Positions 54,040-63,975 of a stretch of 64,000 nt of DNA are shown piece by piece. The notes below the pieces were generated by a model. That model was not told the DNA's origin. It searched no databases and saw nothing but the letters and a program-made list of their open reading frames with translations. The position numbers were made by a program, and so were the translations under genes. How positions within the stretch are numbered: position 1 is the first letter of the stretch; every line of letters starts with the position of its first letter. Source of the stretch: Microbacterium salitolerans (GTDB lineage Bacteria > Actinomycetota > Actinomycetes > Actinomycetales > Microbacteriaceae); NCBI RefSeq assembly GCF_019720895.1, contig NZ_JAHKSH010000002.1:639563-703562 (forward strand), read 5' to 3'.

Positions 54040-55734
54040 ATGACTGACACCGCCCCGCTCCCCGAACGCTCCTCCGTCCGCGCTGTGCGCGAGTCCGGAC
54101 GCACATCGGTCGTCGTGATCGGCGGCGGCATCAACGGGATCTCGACCTTCCGCGACCTCGCACTGCAGGGCGTCGACGTCGTCCTCGTCGAACGGAGCGA
54201 CTTCGCCTCCGGCGCGTCGGCCGCATCGAGCCACATGGTCCACGGCGGCATCCGCTATCTCGAGAACGGCGAGTTCCGCCTCGTCCGTGAATCCGTGCAG
54301 GAGAGGAACAGGCTCCTCCGGCTGGCGCCTCACTTCGTGCGCCCCCTCGAGACGACGATCCCGATCTACTCGACGTTCTCGGGGATCCTCTCCGCCCCCA
54401 TGCGCTTCCTCACCCACAAGTCGGGCCGCCCGCAGGAGCGCGGCGCGGCGCTCATCAAGCTCGGGCTCATGATCTACGACCTGTTCTCGCGTGACGGCGG
54501 CTCCGTCCCCCGCCACCGTTTCCTGCGTCGGCGGAAGGCGAGCGAGGACCTTCCCGCGCTCGATGAGCGCGTCGCCTACACCGCGACCTACTTCGACGCG
54601 TCGATGCACGACCCCGAGCGCCTCGCGCTCGACGTCCTCCTCGACGGCCTCGACGCCCATGAGGGCGCCCACGCCATCAACTACGCCGAGGCGGTCGGCT
54701 CGACCGAGAACGGCGTGCGGATCCGCGACCGCGAGACCGGTCAGACCTTCGACATCGCCGCAGACGCGGTCGTCAACGCATCGGGCCCGTGGACGGACCT
54801 CACGAACGACGCGCTCGGCACGCCGACGCGGTACATGGGCGGCACGAAGGGGTCGCACATCGTGCTCGACCATCCGGAGCTCCTGGCGGCGACCCGCGGC
54901 CGCGAGATCTTCTTCGAGCACTCGGACGGCCGGATCGTGCTCATCTACCCCCTCAAGGGCCGCGTGCTCGTCGGGACGACGGACATCGACGCCGACCCGC
55001 GCGAGAAGGCCGTCTGCACGGAGGAGGAGGTCGACTACTTTTTCGACCTCATCCGCCACGTCTTCCCCACGATCGACGTCGACCGCTCGCAGATCGTGTA
55101 CCGCTTCTCGGGGATCCGCCCCCTTCCTCGCCACGAGGACACCGCCCCAGGATTCGTCTCGCGCGACTACCGGATCGAAGTGGACGACTCCCGCGGCATC
55201 CCGTTCGTGAGCCTGGTCGGCGGCAAGTGGACGACCTTCCGCGCCCTCGGCGAGTCGCTCGCGACGCGCGTGCTCGAGCTGATCGGCTCGCCGCGCGTTA
55301 CCGACACGCGACAGCTGCCCATCGGCGGCGGACGCGACTTCCCCACGACCGACGCGGCGCGGGCGGCATGGGCGCAGACGCACCTCGCCGGCGCCGGAGA
55401 CCGCGCGGAGCCGCTGCTCGCGCGGTACGGCACCCGCGCGGCGGACGTCTGGCGCTTCGTCCAGGACGGCGACGACGCGCCCCTCGCCCACGACGATCTG
55501 TCGACGCGGGAGCTCGAGTGGATGGTGCGCGAAGAGCAGGTACGCCGGCTCGGGGACGTCGTGTTCCGACGCACGAGCCTCGCCTTCACCGGGCGCATCG
55601 AACGCCGGACGCTCGACGAGATCGCCGACCACCTCGCACCGCTCCTGCAGTGGGACGCCGCGCGCCGCGCCCACGAGGTGGAGTCGGTGCTCCAGGACCT
55701 CGGCGAGCATCACGGCGTGATGCTCGCCGCATGA
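54040..55734 (+). CDS. glpD: FAD-dependent glycerol-3-phosphate dehydrogenase 1
   Basis: 564 residues. The FAD motif VVVIGGGINGISTFRDLALQGVDVVLVER and SHMVHGGIRYLENGEF are GlpD signatures; the C-terminal helical domain (about 400-560) is complete. It oxidises glycerol-3-phosphate to dihydroxyacetone phosphate, feeding electrons to quinones. A clear paralogue lies at 58.3 kb after glpF and glpK. It starts 104 bp from the divergent regulator. Confidence 0.94.
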   Translation: MTDTAPLPERSSVRAVRESGRTSVVVIGGGINGISTFRDLALQGVDVVLVERSDFASGASAASSHMVHGGIRYLENGEFRLVRESVQERNRLLRLAPHFVRPLETTIPIYSTFSGILSAPMRFLTHKSGRPQERGAALIKLGLMIYDLFSRDGGSVPRHRFLRRRKASEDLPALDERVAYTATYFDASMHDPERLALDVLLDGLDAHEGAHAINYAEAVGSTENGVRIRDRETGQTFDIAADAVVNASGPWTDLTNDALGTPTRYMGGTKGSHIVLDHPELLAATRGREIFFEHSDGRIVLIYPLKGRVLVGTTDIDADPREKAVCTEEEVDYFFDLIRHVFPTIDVDRSQIVYRFSGIRPLPRHEDTAPGFVSRDYRIEVDDSRGIPFVSLVGGKWTTFRALGESLATRVLELIGSPRVTDTRQLPIGGGRDFPTTDAARAAWAQTHLAGAGDRAEPLLARYGTRAADVWRFVQDGDDAPLAHDDLSTRELEWMVREEQVRRLGDVVFRRTSLAFTGRIERRTLDEIADHLAPLLQWDAARRAHEVESVLQDLGEHHGVMLAA

Positions 55735-55796
55735 CGACCCCTGCGGCGTCATGAGCGTCGACCGCGTCGACGCAGAGCAGGACCCCATACACATCA

Positions 55797-55817
55797 GCGC
55801 GTCAATGACTGACGCGC
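55797..55817 (+). promoter_or_regulatory. Short hairpin between glpD1 and glpF
   Basis: GCGCGTCA (55797-55804) and TGACGCGC (55810-55817) form an 8-bp stem around ATGAC, 19 bp before the glpF ATG. No U-tract follows, so it may be a processing or attenuating stem and not a full terminator. Confidence 0.35.
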
Positions 55818-55836
55818 CCGAAAGGTCATCGAAGAC

Positions 55837-56592
55837 ATGAATGAACTGAATCCGGTGCTGTACTTCCTCTCGGAGTTCGTCGGCACGTCCCTCCTGCTGC
55901 TGCTCGGCTGCGGCGTCGTCGCCAACGTGGTGCTGGCGAAGACCAAGGGCTTCGCCGGCGGCATCATCGCGATCGCGTGGGGCTGGGGCCTCGCCGTGTT
56001 CGTGGGCGTGCTGGCCTCCGCGTACTCCGGATCGATCCTGAACCCGGCCGTCGGCGTGGGCCTGCTCGTCACCGGCACGATCACGCCCGTGATGTTCCTC
56101 ATCGCCACGATCGCCGAGGTGCTCGGCGGAATCTTCGGCGCCGTCCTGTGCTGGATCGTCTACAAGAAGCACTTCGACGCCGAAGAGGACGCCGGCAACA
56201 AGCTCGGCGTGTTCGCCACGGGTCCGGCCATCCGGTCGTACGGTCTCAACTTCATCACCGAAGTGATCGCCACCTTCGTGCTCGTCTTCAGCATCCTCGC
56301 GTTCGCCGACTTCGGCGACATCAACGTGGGCGTCCCCGGCGATCTCGGACCGCTCTCGGCGCTCCCCGTCGCGCTGGTTGTCGTCGCCATCGGCCTCTCC
56401 CTCGGCGGCCCCACTGGCTATGCCATCAACCCGGCGCGTGACCTCGGCCCGCGCATCGCGCACGCGATCCTGCCGATTCCCGGCAAGGGATCGAGCGACT
56501 GGGCCTATTCGTGGGTCCCGATCGCCGGCCCCCTCGCCGGCGGAGCGCTCGCGGGCTTCGCGTCGCCGGTTCTGCTCGGCTTCGCTTCCTGA
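55837..56592 (+). CDS. glpF: Glycerol facilitator (aquaglyceroporin)
   Basis: 251 residues, six hydrophobic helices plus two half-helices. The two NPA boxes are SGSILNPAVG (near 66-75) and GYAINPARDLGPR (near 190-202); the Asp after the second NPAR is typical of glycerol-conducting GlpF and not of water-specific channels. It lets glycerol cross the membrane for GlpK to phosphorylate. AAAGG lies before the ATG. glpK follows after 36 bp. Confidence 0.94.
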   Translation: MNELNPVLYFLSEFVGTSLLLLLGCGVVANVVLAKTKGFAGGIIAIAWGWGLAVFVGVLASAYSGSILNPAVGVGLLVTGTITPVMFLIATIAEVLGGIFGAVLCWIVYKKHFDAEEDAGNKLGVFATGPAIRSYGLNFITEVIATFVLVFSILAFADFGDINVGVPGDLGPLSALPVALVVVAIGLSLGGPTGYAINPARDLGPRIAHAILPIPGKGSSDWAYSWVPIAGPLAGGALAGFASPVLLGFAS

Positions 56593-56628
56593 TACCGTCA
56601 CCAATCGCATTCAAAGGAGAATCCACTC

Positions 56629-58143
56629 ATGGGCGACTACATCCTCGCTATCGACCAGGGCACGACCTCGAGCCGCGCGATCATCTTCGACAAGAAGGGA
56701 TCGATCATCTCCTCCGGGCAGAAGGAGCACGAGCAGATCCTCCCGCGTGCCGGGTGGGTCGAGCACGACGCGGTCGAGATCTGGCACAACGTGCAGGAGG
56801 TCATCGGCCTCGCACTGAGCCGCGCCGACCTCACGCGCCATCACATCGAGGCCGTCGGCATCACGAACCAGCGTGAGACGACGGTCGTGTGGGACCGGAC
56901 CACCGGCCAGCCGGTGCACAACGCCATCGTGTGGCAGGACACGCGCACGCAGTCGATCGTCGACCGCATCGCCGGCGATGAGGGCGTCGACCGCTTCAAG
57001 GACATCGTGGGCCTCCCGCTCGCGACCTACTTCGCCGGGACGAAGATCGCCTGGATCCTCGAGAACGTCGACGGGGTGAAGGAGCGCGCCGAGGCGGGCG
57101 AGCTGATGTACGGCACGACCGACTCCTGGGTGCTGTGGAATCTCACCGGCGGGTCGGACGGCGGCGTGCACGTCACCGACGTGACGAACGCCTCTCGCAC
57201 CCTGTTCATGGACCTCGAGACCCTCGAGTGGCGCGACGACATCCTGAGCGAGTTCGGCGTGCCGCGCTCGATGATGCCCGAGATCCGTTCCTCGTCCGAG
57301 ATCTACGGCTACGCCGAGGACTCGTCGCTGCTGCGCGAGACCCCGATCTCGGGGATCCTCGGCGACCAGCAGGCCGCGACCTTCGGTCAGGCCGCGTTCC
57401 ACAAGGGCGAGAGCAAGAACACGTACGGCACGGGCAACTTCCTCATCTTCAACACGGGTGAGGAGATCGTCCGCTCGCAGAACGGCCTGCTGACGACCCC
57501 CTGCTACAAGCTCGGCGACCAGCCGACGCAGTACGCGCTCGAGGGATCGATCGCGGTGACCGGATCCCTGATCCAGTGGCTGCGCGACCAGCTCGGCATC
57601 ATCTCCTCGGCCCCCGAGGTCGAGGAGCTGGCCAAACAGGTCGACGACAACGGCGGCGTGTATTTCGTGCCGGCGTTCTCCGGTCTGTTCGCCCCGTACT
57701 GGCGCCCGGACGCGCGCGGCGCCCTCGTCGGGCTCACGCGCTTCTCGAACCGGAACCACATCGCGCGCGCCGCGCTCGAGGCGGTCGCGTTCCAGACGCG
57801 CGACGTGCTCGACGCCGTCAACGCCGACGCCGGTGTCGAGCTCAGCGAACTGAGGGTCGATGGCGGGATGGTCGCGAACGACACGCTCATGCAGTTCCAG
57901 GCTGACGTCATCGGCGTGCCGGTGGTGCGTCCCGTGATCGCCGAGACGACCGCTCTCGGAGCGGCGTACGCGGCGGGTCTCGCGGTCGGCTTCTGGGCCG
58001 ACCTCGATGAGGTGGCCGACAACTGGCAGGAGGACACGCGCTGGGAGCCCGCGATGGAGGACTCGGAACGCGACCGCCAGCTCCGGAACTGGCACAAGGC
58101 CGTCACGAAGTCGATGGACTGGGTCGACGACGACGTGAAGTGA
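56629..58143 (+). CDS. glpK: Glycerol kinase
   Basis: 504 residues with AAAGGAGA before the ATG. FGGY-family features include [38 protein letters not shown] and, late, [15 protein letters not shown]. It phosphorylates glycerol to glycerol-3-phosphate, trapping it for the GlpD enzymes on either side. The operon glpD1-glpF-glpK ends at a long hairpin. Confidence 0.97.
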   Translation: MGDYILAIDQGTTSSRAIIFDKKGSIISSGQKEHEQILPRAGWVEHDAVEIWHNVQEVIGLALSRADLTRHHIEAVGITNQRETTVVWDRTTGQPVHNAIVWQDTRTQSIVDRIAGDEGVDRFKDIVGLPLATYFAGTKIAWILENVDGVKERAEAGELMYGTTDSWVLWNLTGGSDGGVHVTDVTNASRTLFMDLETLEWRDDILSEFGVPRSMMPEIRSSSEIYGYAEDSSLLRETPISGILGDQQAATFGQAAFHKGESKNTYGTGNFLIFNTGEEIVRSQNGLLTTPCYKLGDQPTQYALEGSIAVTGSLIQWLRDQLGIISSAPEVEELAKQVDDNGGVYFVPAFSGLFAPYWRPDARGALVGLTRFSNRNHIARAALEAVAFQTRDVLDAVNADAGVELSELRVDGGMVANDTLMQFQADVIGVPVVRPVIAETTALGAAYAAGLAVGFWADLDEVADNWQEDTRWEPAMEDSERDRQLRNWHKAVTKSMDWVDDDVK

Positions 58144-58158
58144 GCCGACGGCGCTCAC

Positions 58159-58204
58159 GCGACGCAGGGCACGGGTTCCGGAAGGGATCCGTGCCCTGCG
58201 TCGC
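58159..58204 (+). terminator. Terminator after glpK
   Basis: GCGACGCAGGGCACGG (58159-58174) is complementary to 58189-58204, a 16-bp stem with a 14-base loop. It separates the glpD1-F-K operon from glpD2. Confidence 0.75.
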
Positions 58205-58311
58205 AACCGCTTCGAGATGATCTCGAGGCGTTTCCCGGGCCTCGCCCTCACGCGACGGGTCCATGATGGGAGGGGACAGCCGAGACCGCCACGCCACGAA
58301 AGGTCACACGC

Positions 58312-60030
58312 ATGACGGAGCGCCCGATCGTCGCCGACGTCCGCGAGCGAGGACGTGCGCAGGTGGTGATCATCGGCGGGGGCATCAACGGCATCGCGAC
58401 GTTCCGGGACCTCTCACTGCAGGGCGTCGATGTCGTGCTGATCGAGCGGAACGACTTCGCGTCGGGCGCCTCGGCCGCGTCGAGCCACATGGTCCACGGA
58501 GGGATCCGCTACCTCGAGAACGGCGAGTTCCGTCTCGTGCACGAGTCGGTGCAGGAGCGAAACGACCTGCTGAAGACGGCGCCCCACTACGTGAAGCCTC
58601 TGAAGACGACAGTGCCCATCTACTCCTTCTTCTCGGGACTCCTCAGCGCCCCGATGCGCTTCCTCTTCCAGAAGCAGGGCCGTCCCGCCGAGCGCGGCGC
58701 CGCCGTCATCAAGATCGGCCTCACGATCTACGACCTGTTCGCGAGCGTTGGTCGCTCGACCCCGTGGCACCGGTTCCGCGGACGCACGTCGTCGCTCCGC
58801 GAGCTGCCGATGCTGAACCCCGACGTGAGATTCACCGCGACCTACTTCGATGCGTCGATGCACGACCCGGAGCGCCTCGCGCTCGACGTGCTCTCCGACG
58901 GCCTCGCCGCGAACCGCTCCGCCCGGGCACTCAACTACGTCGAGGCGGTCTCCCGCACCGATGACGGCATCGTCCTCCGCGACCGGGAGACGGGACACGA
59001 GTTCGCGGTCGCGTGCGATGTGATCGTCAACGCCTCCGGGCCGTGGACCGACCTCACGAATCGGGCCCTCGGAGCTGAGACCCGTTTCATGGGCGGCACA
59101 AAGGGATCCCACATCGTGCTCGACAACCCGGCCCTCGTCGATGCGACGGGCGGGCGCGAGATCTTCTTCGAGCACTCCGACGGGCGCATCGTTCTCATCT
59201 ATCCGCTCAAGGACCGCGCGATGGTCGGCACGACCGACATCCAGGCGGATCCGGCGCAGCCGGCACGCTGCACCGACGACGAGGTCGACTACTTCCTGGA
59301 TCTCATCGGCGACGTCTTCCCCGACGTGCCCGTTTCGCGCGACGAGATCGTCTATCGCTTCAGCGGGATCCGCCCGCTCCCGGCGAGCGACGCCGAGGCC
59401 AATGGGCAGATCTCGCGCGACTACCGCATCGAGATCGACCAGGCGAACGACGGCGGTGCGCCGCGCACGCCCGTCGTGAGCCTCATCGGCGGCAAATGGA
59501 CGACCTTCCGGGCGCTCGGCGAGACGCTGTCGGATGTCGTGCTCGGAATGCTGCGGCTGCCCCGCGTGGTCAGGACGCGCGGGCGCGCGATCGGCGGCGG
59601 CCGCGACTTCCCGACGACCCATCGCGCCCGGGAAGTCTGGCTGCGTTCGCGCATGCAGGGGTCCGGACGCCGAGGACAGGTCCTGCTCGATCGCTACGGC
59701 ACCAGGGCCGAGCGCGTCTGGGACCTCATCGAGGAGGAGCACGACGACCAGCTCGCTGGCAGCGCGCTGTCGACGCGCGAGCTCATGTGGATGGTCGAAC
59801 GCGAGCACGTCGTGCACCTCGACGACGTCGTGCTGCGCCGCACCGACCTGGCCTTCACGGGCGCGATCACGGCCGAGCTGCTCGAGCGCATCGCCGACGC
59901 CCTCGCTCCCCTGCTCGACTGGGATGCTGCCCGGTGCGACGCAGAGGTTCGCCGTACCACCGAAATCCTCCGCGACGCCCACGGCGTCGATTTCGCGTCG
60001 ATCGTGGGGGACCCGGCCGAGCGCGCGTGA
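58312..60030 (+). CDS. FAD-dependent glycerol-3-phosphate dehydrogenase 2
   Basis: 572 residues, AAAGG before the ATG. It is a paralogue of the gene at 54.0 kb, sharing long identical runs such as SHMVHGGIRYLENGEFRLV and TYFDASMHDPERLALDVL, with differences mostly in the middle and C-terminus. The FAD motif VVIIGGGINGIATFRDL is intact. It probably has its own promoter after the glpK terminator. Why two copies flank glpF-glpK is unknown; differing regulation or electron acceptors are possible. Confidence 0.92.
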   Translation: MTERPIVADVRERGRAQVVIIGGGINGIATFRDLSLQGVDVVLIERNDFASGASAASSHMVHGGIRYLENGEFRLVHESVQERNDLLKTAPHYVKPLKTTVPIYSFFSGLLSAPMRFLFQKQGRPAERGAAVIKIGLTIYDLFASVGRSTPWHRFRGRTSSLRELPMLNPDVRFTATYFDASMHDPERLALDVLSDGLAANRSARALNYVEAVSRTDDGIVLRDRETGHEFAVACDVIVNASGPWTDLTNRALGAETRFMGGTKGSHIVLDNPALVDATGGREIFFEHSDGRIVLIYPLKDRAMVGTTDIQADPAQPARCTDDEVDYFLDLIGDVFPDVPVSRDEIVYRFSGIRPLPASDAEANGQISRDYRIEIDQANDGGAPRTPVVSLIGGKWTTFRALGETLSDVVLGMLRLPRVVRTRGRAIGGGRDFPTTHRAREVWLRSRMQGSGRRGQVLLDRYGTRAERVWDLIEEEHDDQLAGSALSTRELMWMVEREHVVHLDDVVLRRTDLAFTGAITAELLERIADALAPLLDWDAARCDAEVRRTTEILRDAHGVDFASIVGDPAERA

Positions 60031-60072
60031 CGCGCCGACCACCCTCGGCCGCAGGGGCCGCGCGCGGCGAGG

Positions 60073-61638
60073 TCAGCCCTTGCCGAAGAGCTTCTGGATC
60101 TCAGCCATGTCGGTCTCGCTCGGCTCCGGCGCCTTCGTCCCGCCGAGGCCGAAGCCGGATCCGGTCGGCTGCTCCTGCGGCGCGTCGGTCTCCTGCGCCG
60201 CGCGCTTGGCGGGGTTGCCGGAGCGGCCCGACTGGTGCTTGGCCTTCTTGACCTTCTTGCTGGCGCGCTTCGCCGAGGCACCGGGCTTCATCCCCGGCAT
60301 GCCACCCATCCCGGGCATCCCGGCGTTCTCGCCCCTGGCCATCTTCTTCATCATCTTCGCCGCCTGCTCGAAGCGGTTGACGAGCTGATTCACCTCGGTG
60401 ACGGTGACACCGGATCCGCGGGCGATGCGGGCACGACGGGATCCGTTGAGGATCTTCGTGCTGTGTCGCTCGGCGGGCGTCATGGAGCGGATGATCGCCT
60501 CGGTGCGATCGATCTCGCTCTCGTCGAAGTCCTGAAGCTGCTGCTTCATCTGGCCGCCCATGCCCGGCAGCATGCCGAGCATCTTCTTCATCGAGCCCAT
60601 CTTCTTGAGCTGCTGCATCTGCTCGAGGAAGTCGTCGAGGGTGAAGGCCTCCTTCGCGAGCTTCTCGGCGACCTTCTTCGCCTCCTCCTCATCGAAGGCC
60701 TCCTGGGCCTGCTCGATGAGCGTGAGGATGTCGCCGAGGTCGAGGATGCGGCTCGCCATGCGGTCCGGGTGGAACTCCTCGAGGTCGTCGAGGGTCTCTC
60801 CCGTGGACGCGAAGATGATGGGGCGCTGCGTGATCGACGCGACCGACAGCGCCGCACCGCCGCGCGCGTCGCCGTCGAGCTTCGAGAGCACGACGCCCGT
60901 GAAGTCGACGCCATCGAGGAACGCCTTCGCCGTGTTGACCGCGTCCTGACCGATCATCGAGTCGATGACGAACAGCACCTCGTCCGGGTCCGTCGCTCGG
61001 CGGATGTTCGACGCCTGCTTCATGAGCTCTTCGTCGACGCCGAGGCGGCCGGCGGTGTCGATGATCACGACGTCATGCAGCTTCTGCTGCGCCAGCGCGA
61101 CGCCCTCCTTCGCGACCCTCACCGGGTCCCCGACGCCGTTGCCCGGCTCCGGCGCGTAGACGGCGGCGCCGGCCTGCTCCCCGACGACCTGGAGCTGGTT
61201 CACCGCGTTCGGACGCTGCAGGTCGGCGGCGACGAGCATCGGCGTGTGCCCGTCCTTCTTCAGGCGCTTGGCGAGCTTGCCCGCGAATGTGGTCTTTCCG
61301 GATCCCTGCAGACCCGCGAGCATGATGACGGTCGGCGGAGTCTTGGCGAACTGCAGCTTGCGCTGCTGACCGCCGAGGATCTCGACGAGCTCCTCGTTGA
61401 CGATCTGCACGACCTGCTGCGCCGGGTTGAGCGCTTTGTTGACCTCATCGCCGAGAGCGCGCTCGCGCACGGTCGCGGAGAAGCTCTTGACCACCTCGAG
61501 CGCGACGTCGGCGTCGAGCAGGGCGCGTCGGATCTCGCGCACGGTGCCGTCGACGTCGGCCGCCGACAGCTTGCCCTTGGTGCGGAGATTCTTGAAGGTC
61601 TCGGTGAGGCGCTCAGAGAGGTTGCCGAAAGTAGCCAT
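60073..61638 (-). CDS. ffh: Signal recognition particle protein Ffh
   Basis: 521 residues. NG domain with GLQGSGKTTFAGKLA (G1), DTAGRLGVDEELM and LSKLDGDARGGAALS; the M domain (about 320-460) is methionine-rich (MKKMLGMLPGMGG) and has HSTKILNGSRRARIARGSG for SRP RNA binding. The C-terminal tail (about 465-521) is an extra Lys/Ala/Pro-rich extension. It targets membrane proteins to the translocase. It follows the TetR gene by 13 bp, so transcription may be shared. Confidence 0.97.
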   Translation of the reverse strand: MATFGNLSERLTETFKNLRTKGKLSAADVDGTVREIRRALLDADVALEVVKSFSATVRERALGDEVNKALNPAQQVVQIVNEELVEILGGQQRKLQFAKTPPTVIMLAGLQGSGKTTFAGKLAKRLKKDGHTPMLVAADLQRPNAVNQLQVVGEQAGAAVYAPEPGNGVGDPVRVAKEGVALAQQKLHDVVIIDTAGRLGVDEELMKQASNIRRATDPDEVLFVIDSMIGQDAVNTAKAFLDGVDFTGVVLSKLDGDARGGAALSVASITQRPIIFASTGETLDDLEEFHPDRMASRILDLGDILTLIEQAQEAFDEEEAKKVAEKLAKEAFTLDDFLEQMQQLKKMGSMKKMLGMLPGMGGQMKQQLQDFDESEIDRTEAIIRSMTPAERHSTKILNGSRRARIARGSGVTVTEVNQLVNRFEQAAKMMKKMARGENAGMPGMGGMPGMKPGASAKRASKKVKKAKHQSGRSGNPAKRAAQETDAPQEQPTGSGFGLGGTKAPEPSETDMAEIQKLFGKG

Positions 61639-61651
61639 GATGACGGCGATT

Positions 61652-62212
61652 TTACCGTGTCGGAACGACGTCGAGCGCCCGTGCGAGATGCCAGGCGAAT
61701 GGCGAGGCTCCCGCGCCCGCCTGAGACCAGGCGCGCAGCGCCTGGAGGACGGCTGCCCCGTAGGCCCCCGCGGTCACGTCGGCGACGAGCGGATCCGTCC
61801 CGGCGACGCGCAGCGCGCGCGCCGCGATCTGGGCGATGCGGCTCATGCGCAGCGCCGACTCGACCTCGAGGTGCTCCTCGAGGCGCATCGCATCGGCATG
61901 CGCGAACGCCAGCGCGAGGGCGTCGGGTGCGAAGTCGCGGGCTATGTCGTCGAGCGCCTCCCGCAGCGCCGCACCGCCGTCGACCGCAGCCGCGGCCGCG
62001 CGGATCCGTTCGTCGAGCGCGCCCCACAAGAGGTCGGCCTTGCCCGCGGCGTAGTTGAAGAAGCTCGACCGGCCGACGCCCGCGCGCGTCGCGATCTCGG
62101 CGACGCTCGTCGCGTCGTACCCCTGTTCGAGGAACAGCTCGATCGCCGCCTCGGCGAGCATGTCGCGCGAGATCGCCTTGGGCCTGCCCGGCCGCCCCTT
62201 CTGGTTCGCCAC
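61652..62212 (-). CDS. TetR family transcriptional regulator
   Basis: 186 residues, GTG start. The N-terminal helix-turn-helix (about 13-60) has AIELFLEQGYDATSVAEIATRAGVGRSSFFNYAAGKADLLW. The rest is an all-helical ligand domain rich in alanine; the ligand is unknown. TACGCT lies 6 bp before the GTG. A 21-bp palindrome 44 bp upstream overlaps the lipB promoter, so it probably represses itself, lipBA, or both. It is unusual to see it beside ffh and lipB. Confidence 0.9.
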   Translation of the reverse strand: MANQKGRPGRPKAISRDMLAEAAIELFLEQGYDATSVAEIATRAGVGRSSFFNYAAGKADLLWGALDERIRAAAAAVDGGAALREALDDIARDFAPDALALAFAHADAMRLEEHLEVESALRMSRIAQIAARALRVAGTDPLVADVTAGAYGAAVLQALRAWSQAGAGASPFAWHLARALDVVPTR

Positions 62213-62253
62213 GCCTCCAGCGTAGGTGCCGGTGCTCCATCACCACCGGGGGC

Positions 62254-62276
62254 TATTGTTGGACGCAGTCCATCAA
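62254..62276. promoter_or_regulatory. lipB -10 box overlapping a TetR-type palindrome
   Basis: TATTGT (62254-62259) is a -10-like box for lipB. Overlapping it, TTG-T-TGGAC, spacer GCA, GTCCA-T-CAA (62256-62276) is a near-perfect inverted repeat; only the two T positions fail to pair. Binding here would cover the lipB start of transcription. Confidence 0.6.
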
Positions 62277-62292
62277 CTCACGAGGAGGATGC

Positions 62293-62934
62293 ATGATCGA
62301 GGTGCTCGAAGCGGGCTACGCCCCGCACTGCGTGTCGTACCACGAGGGGTGGAATCTGCAGCGGCGGATCCACGGGGAGGTCGTGAGCGGCACGCGCCCC
62401 GAGACGCTCATCCTGCTCGAGCACGAGGCGGTGTTCACCGCCGGCACCCGCACCGAGGAGCACGAGCGCCCCGGCCTCAGCGAGACGCCCGTCGTGGATG
62501 TGGATCGCGGCGGCAAGATCACGTGGCACGGCCCCGGACAGCTCGTGGGCTACCCGATCGTCCGCATCGCGGAGCAGCGCGACGTCGTCGGTCACGTGCG
62601 CCGCCTCGAGAGGATGCTCATCCAGCTGCTCGCCCCGCTGGGCATCGAGGGCACCCAGATCCGCGGCCGGAGCGGCGTCTGGGTCGAGGGTCCGCTTGCG
62701 CCGGCGAAGATCGGGGCGATCGGCGTGCGCGTCGAACGAGGTGTCTCGATGCACGGCTTCGCCCTCAACTGCGACAACTCCCTCGCTCCGTACGACGAGA
62801 TCGTGCCGTGCGGGATCACCGATGCCGGCGTCACGACGATCGTCCGGGAGACCGGCCAGGACGTCGCCCCCGCCGACCTCGCGTCCGCCGCGGCGACGGC
62901 CTTCCGCGACGTATTCGAGGAGGTACCTGCGTGA
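62293..62934 (+). CDS. lipB: Octanoyltransferase LipB
   Basis: 213 residues with GAGGAGG before the ATG. LipB features: [32 protein letters not shown], and the catalytic lysine/cysteine region [26 protein letters not shown] and [12 protein letters not shown]. It moves octanoate from acyl carrier protein to lipoyl domains such as those of SucB. The stop overlaps the lipA start by GTGA. Confidence 0.95.
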   Translation: MIEVLEAGYAPHCVSYHEGWNLQRRIHGEVVSGTRPETLILLEHEAVFTAGTRTEEHERPGLSETPVVDVDRGGKITWHGPGQLVGYPIVRIAEQRDVVGHVRRLERMLIQLLAPLGIEGTQIRGRSGVWVEGPLAPAKIGAIGVRVERGVSMHGFALNCDNSLAPYDEIVPCGITDAGVTTIVRETGQDVAPADLASAAATAFRDVFEEVPA

Positions 62935-63947
62935 GCGCCTGCGGTTCCGGACCCACGACCAGCACCGCGCCGAACGGCCGCAGGATGCTGCGCCTCGAGG
63001 TGCGCAACGCCGAGACACCCATCGAGAGGAAGCCCGAGTGGATCAAGACGCGTGCGAAGCTCGGCCCCGAGTACCGCGAACTGCATGCTCTCGTGAAGAG
63101 CGAGGACCTCCACACGGTGTGCCAGGAGGCGGGCTGTCCGAACATCTTCGAGTGCTGGGAGGACCGCGAGGCGACCTTCCTCATCGGCGGATCCCAGTGC
63201 ACGCGCCGCTGCGATTTCTGCCAGATCGACACCGGCAGGCCGGCCGAGTACGACACCGACGAACCGCGCCGCGTCGCCGAGTCGGTGCGCCGCATGGAGC
63301 TGCGGTACGCCACCGTCACGAGCGTGGCGCGCGATGACCTGGACGACACGGGCGCGTGGCTCAACGCCGAGACGGTGCGTCGGATCCACCAGATGAATCC
63401 GCACACCGGCGTGGAGCTCCTCGCGAACGACCACGGCGGCGACCCCGCGTTCCTCGGGCAGATCTTCGACGCGCGCCCCGAGGTGTTCGCGCACAACGTC
63501 GAGACCGTTCCGCGCGTGTTCCGCCGGATCCGCCCCGCCTTCACCTACGAGCGGTCGCTCGGCGTGCTCACCCAGGGACACGAGGCGGGACTCATCACGA
63601 AGTCCAACCTCATCCTCGGCATGGGCGAGGAGCCCGAGGAGGTCGTGGACGCACTGCAGGACCTGCACGATGCCGGATGCGACATCATCACCCTCACGCA
63701 GTACCTGCGGCCGTCGCCTCGGCATCTTCCCGTGCAGCGCTGGGTCAAGCCCGACGAGTTCGTCGAGATGAAGAAGATCGCGGAGGACATCGGGTTCCTG
63801 GGGGTCCTGGCGGGCCCGCTCGTCCGCTCGTCCTACCGCGCCGGTCGCCTCTGGGCGCAGTCGATGCGCGAGAAGGGGCGCGAGATCCCCGCGCATCTGC
63901 AGCACATCGCCGACAGCGCACCGACCGAGTTCGCCCAGGCGGTCTGA
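62931..63947 (+). CDS. lipA: Lipoyl synthase LipA
   Basis: 338 residues from GTG 62931. The auxiliary-cluster cysteines are in [14 protein letters not shown], and the radical-SAM CxxxCxxC is CTRRCDFC. The C-terminal RSSYRAG serine also ligates the auxiliary cluster. It inserts two sulfur atoms into octanoyl groups on E2 and GcvH. It is coupled to lipB. The leading SACGSG region is a little longer than typical. Confidence 0.95.
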   Translation: MSACGSGPTTSTAPNGRRMLRLEVRNAETPIERKPEWIKTRAKLGPEYRELHALVKSEDLHTVCQEAGCPNIFECWEDREATFLIGGSQCTRRCDFCQIDTGRPAEYDTDEPRRVAESVRRMELRYATVTSVARDDLDDTGAWLNAETVRRIHQMNPHTGVELLANDHGGDPAFLGQIFDARPEVFAHNVETVPRVFRRIRPAFTYERSLGVLTQGHEAGLITKSNLILGMGEEPEEVVDALQDLHDAGCDIITLTQYLRPSPRHLPVQRWVKPDEFVEMKKIAEDIGFLGVLAGPLVRSSYRAGRLWAQSMREKGREIPAHLQHIADSAPTEFAQAV

Positions 63948-63975
63948 GCGCAGACGAGAGCGGCGGGGGGGGCGC

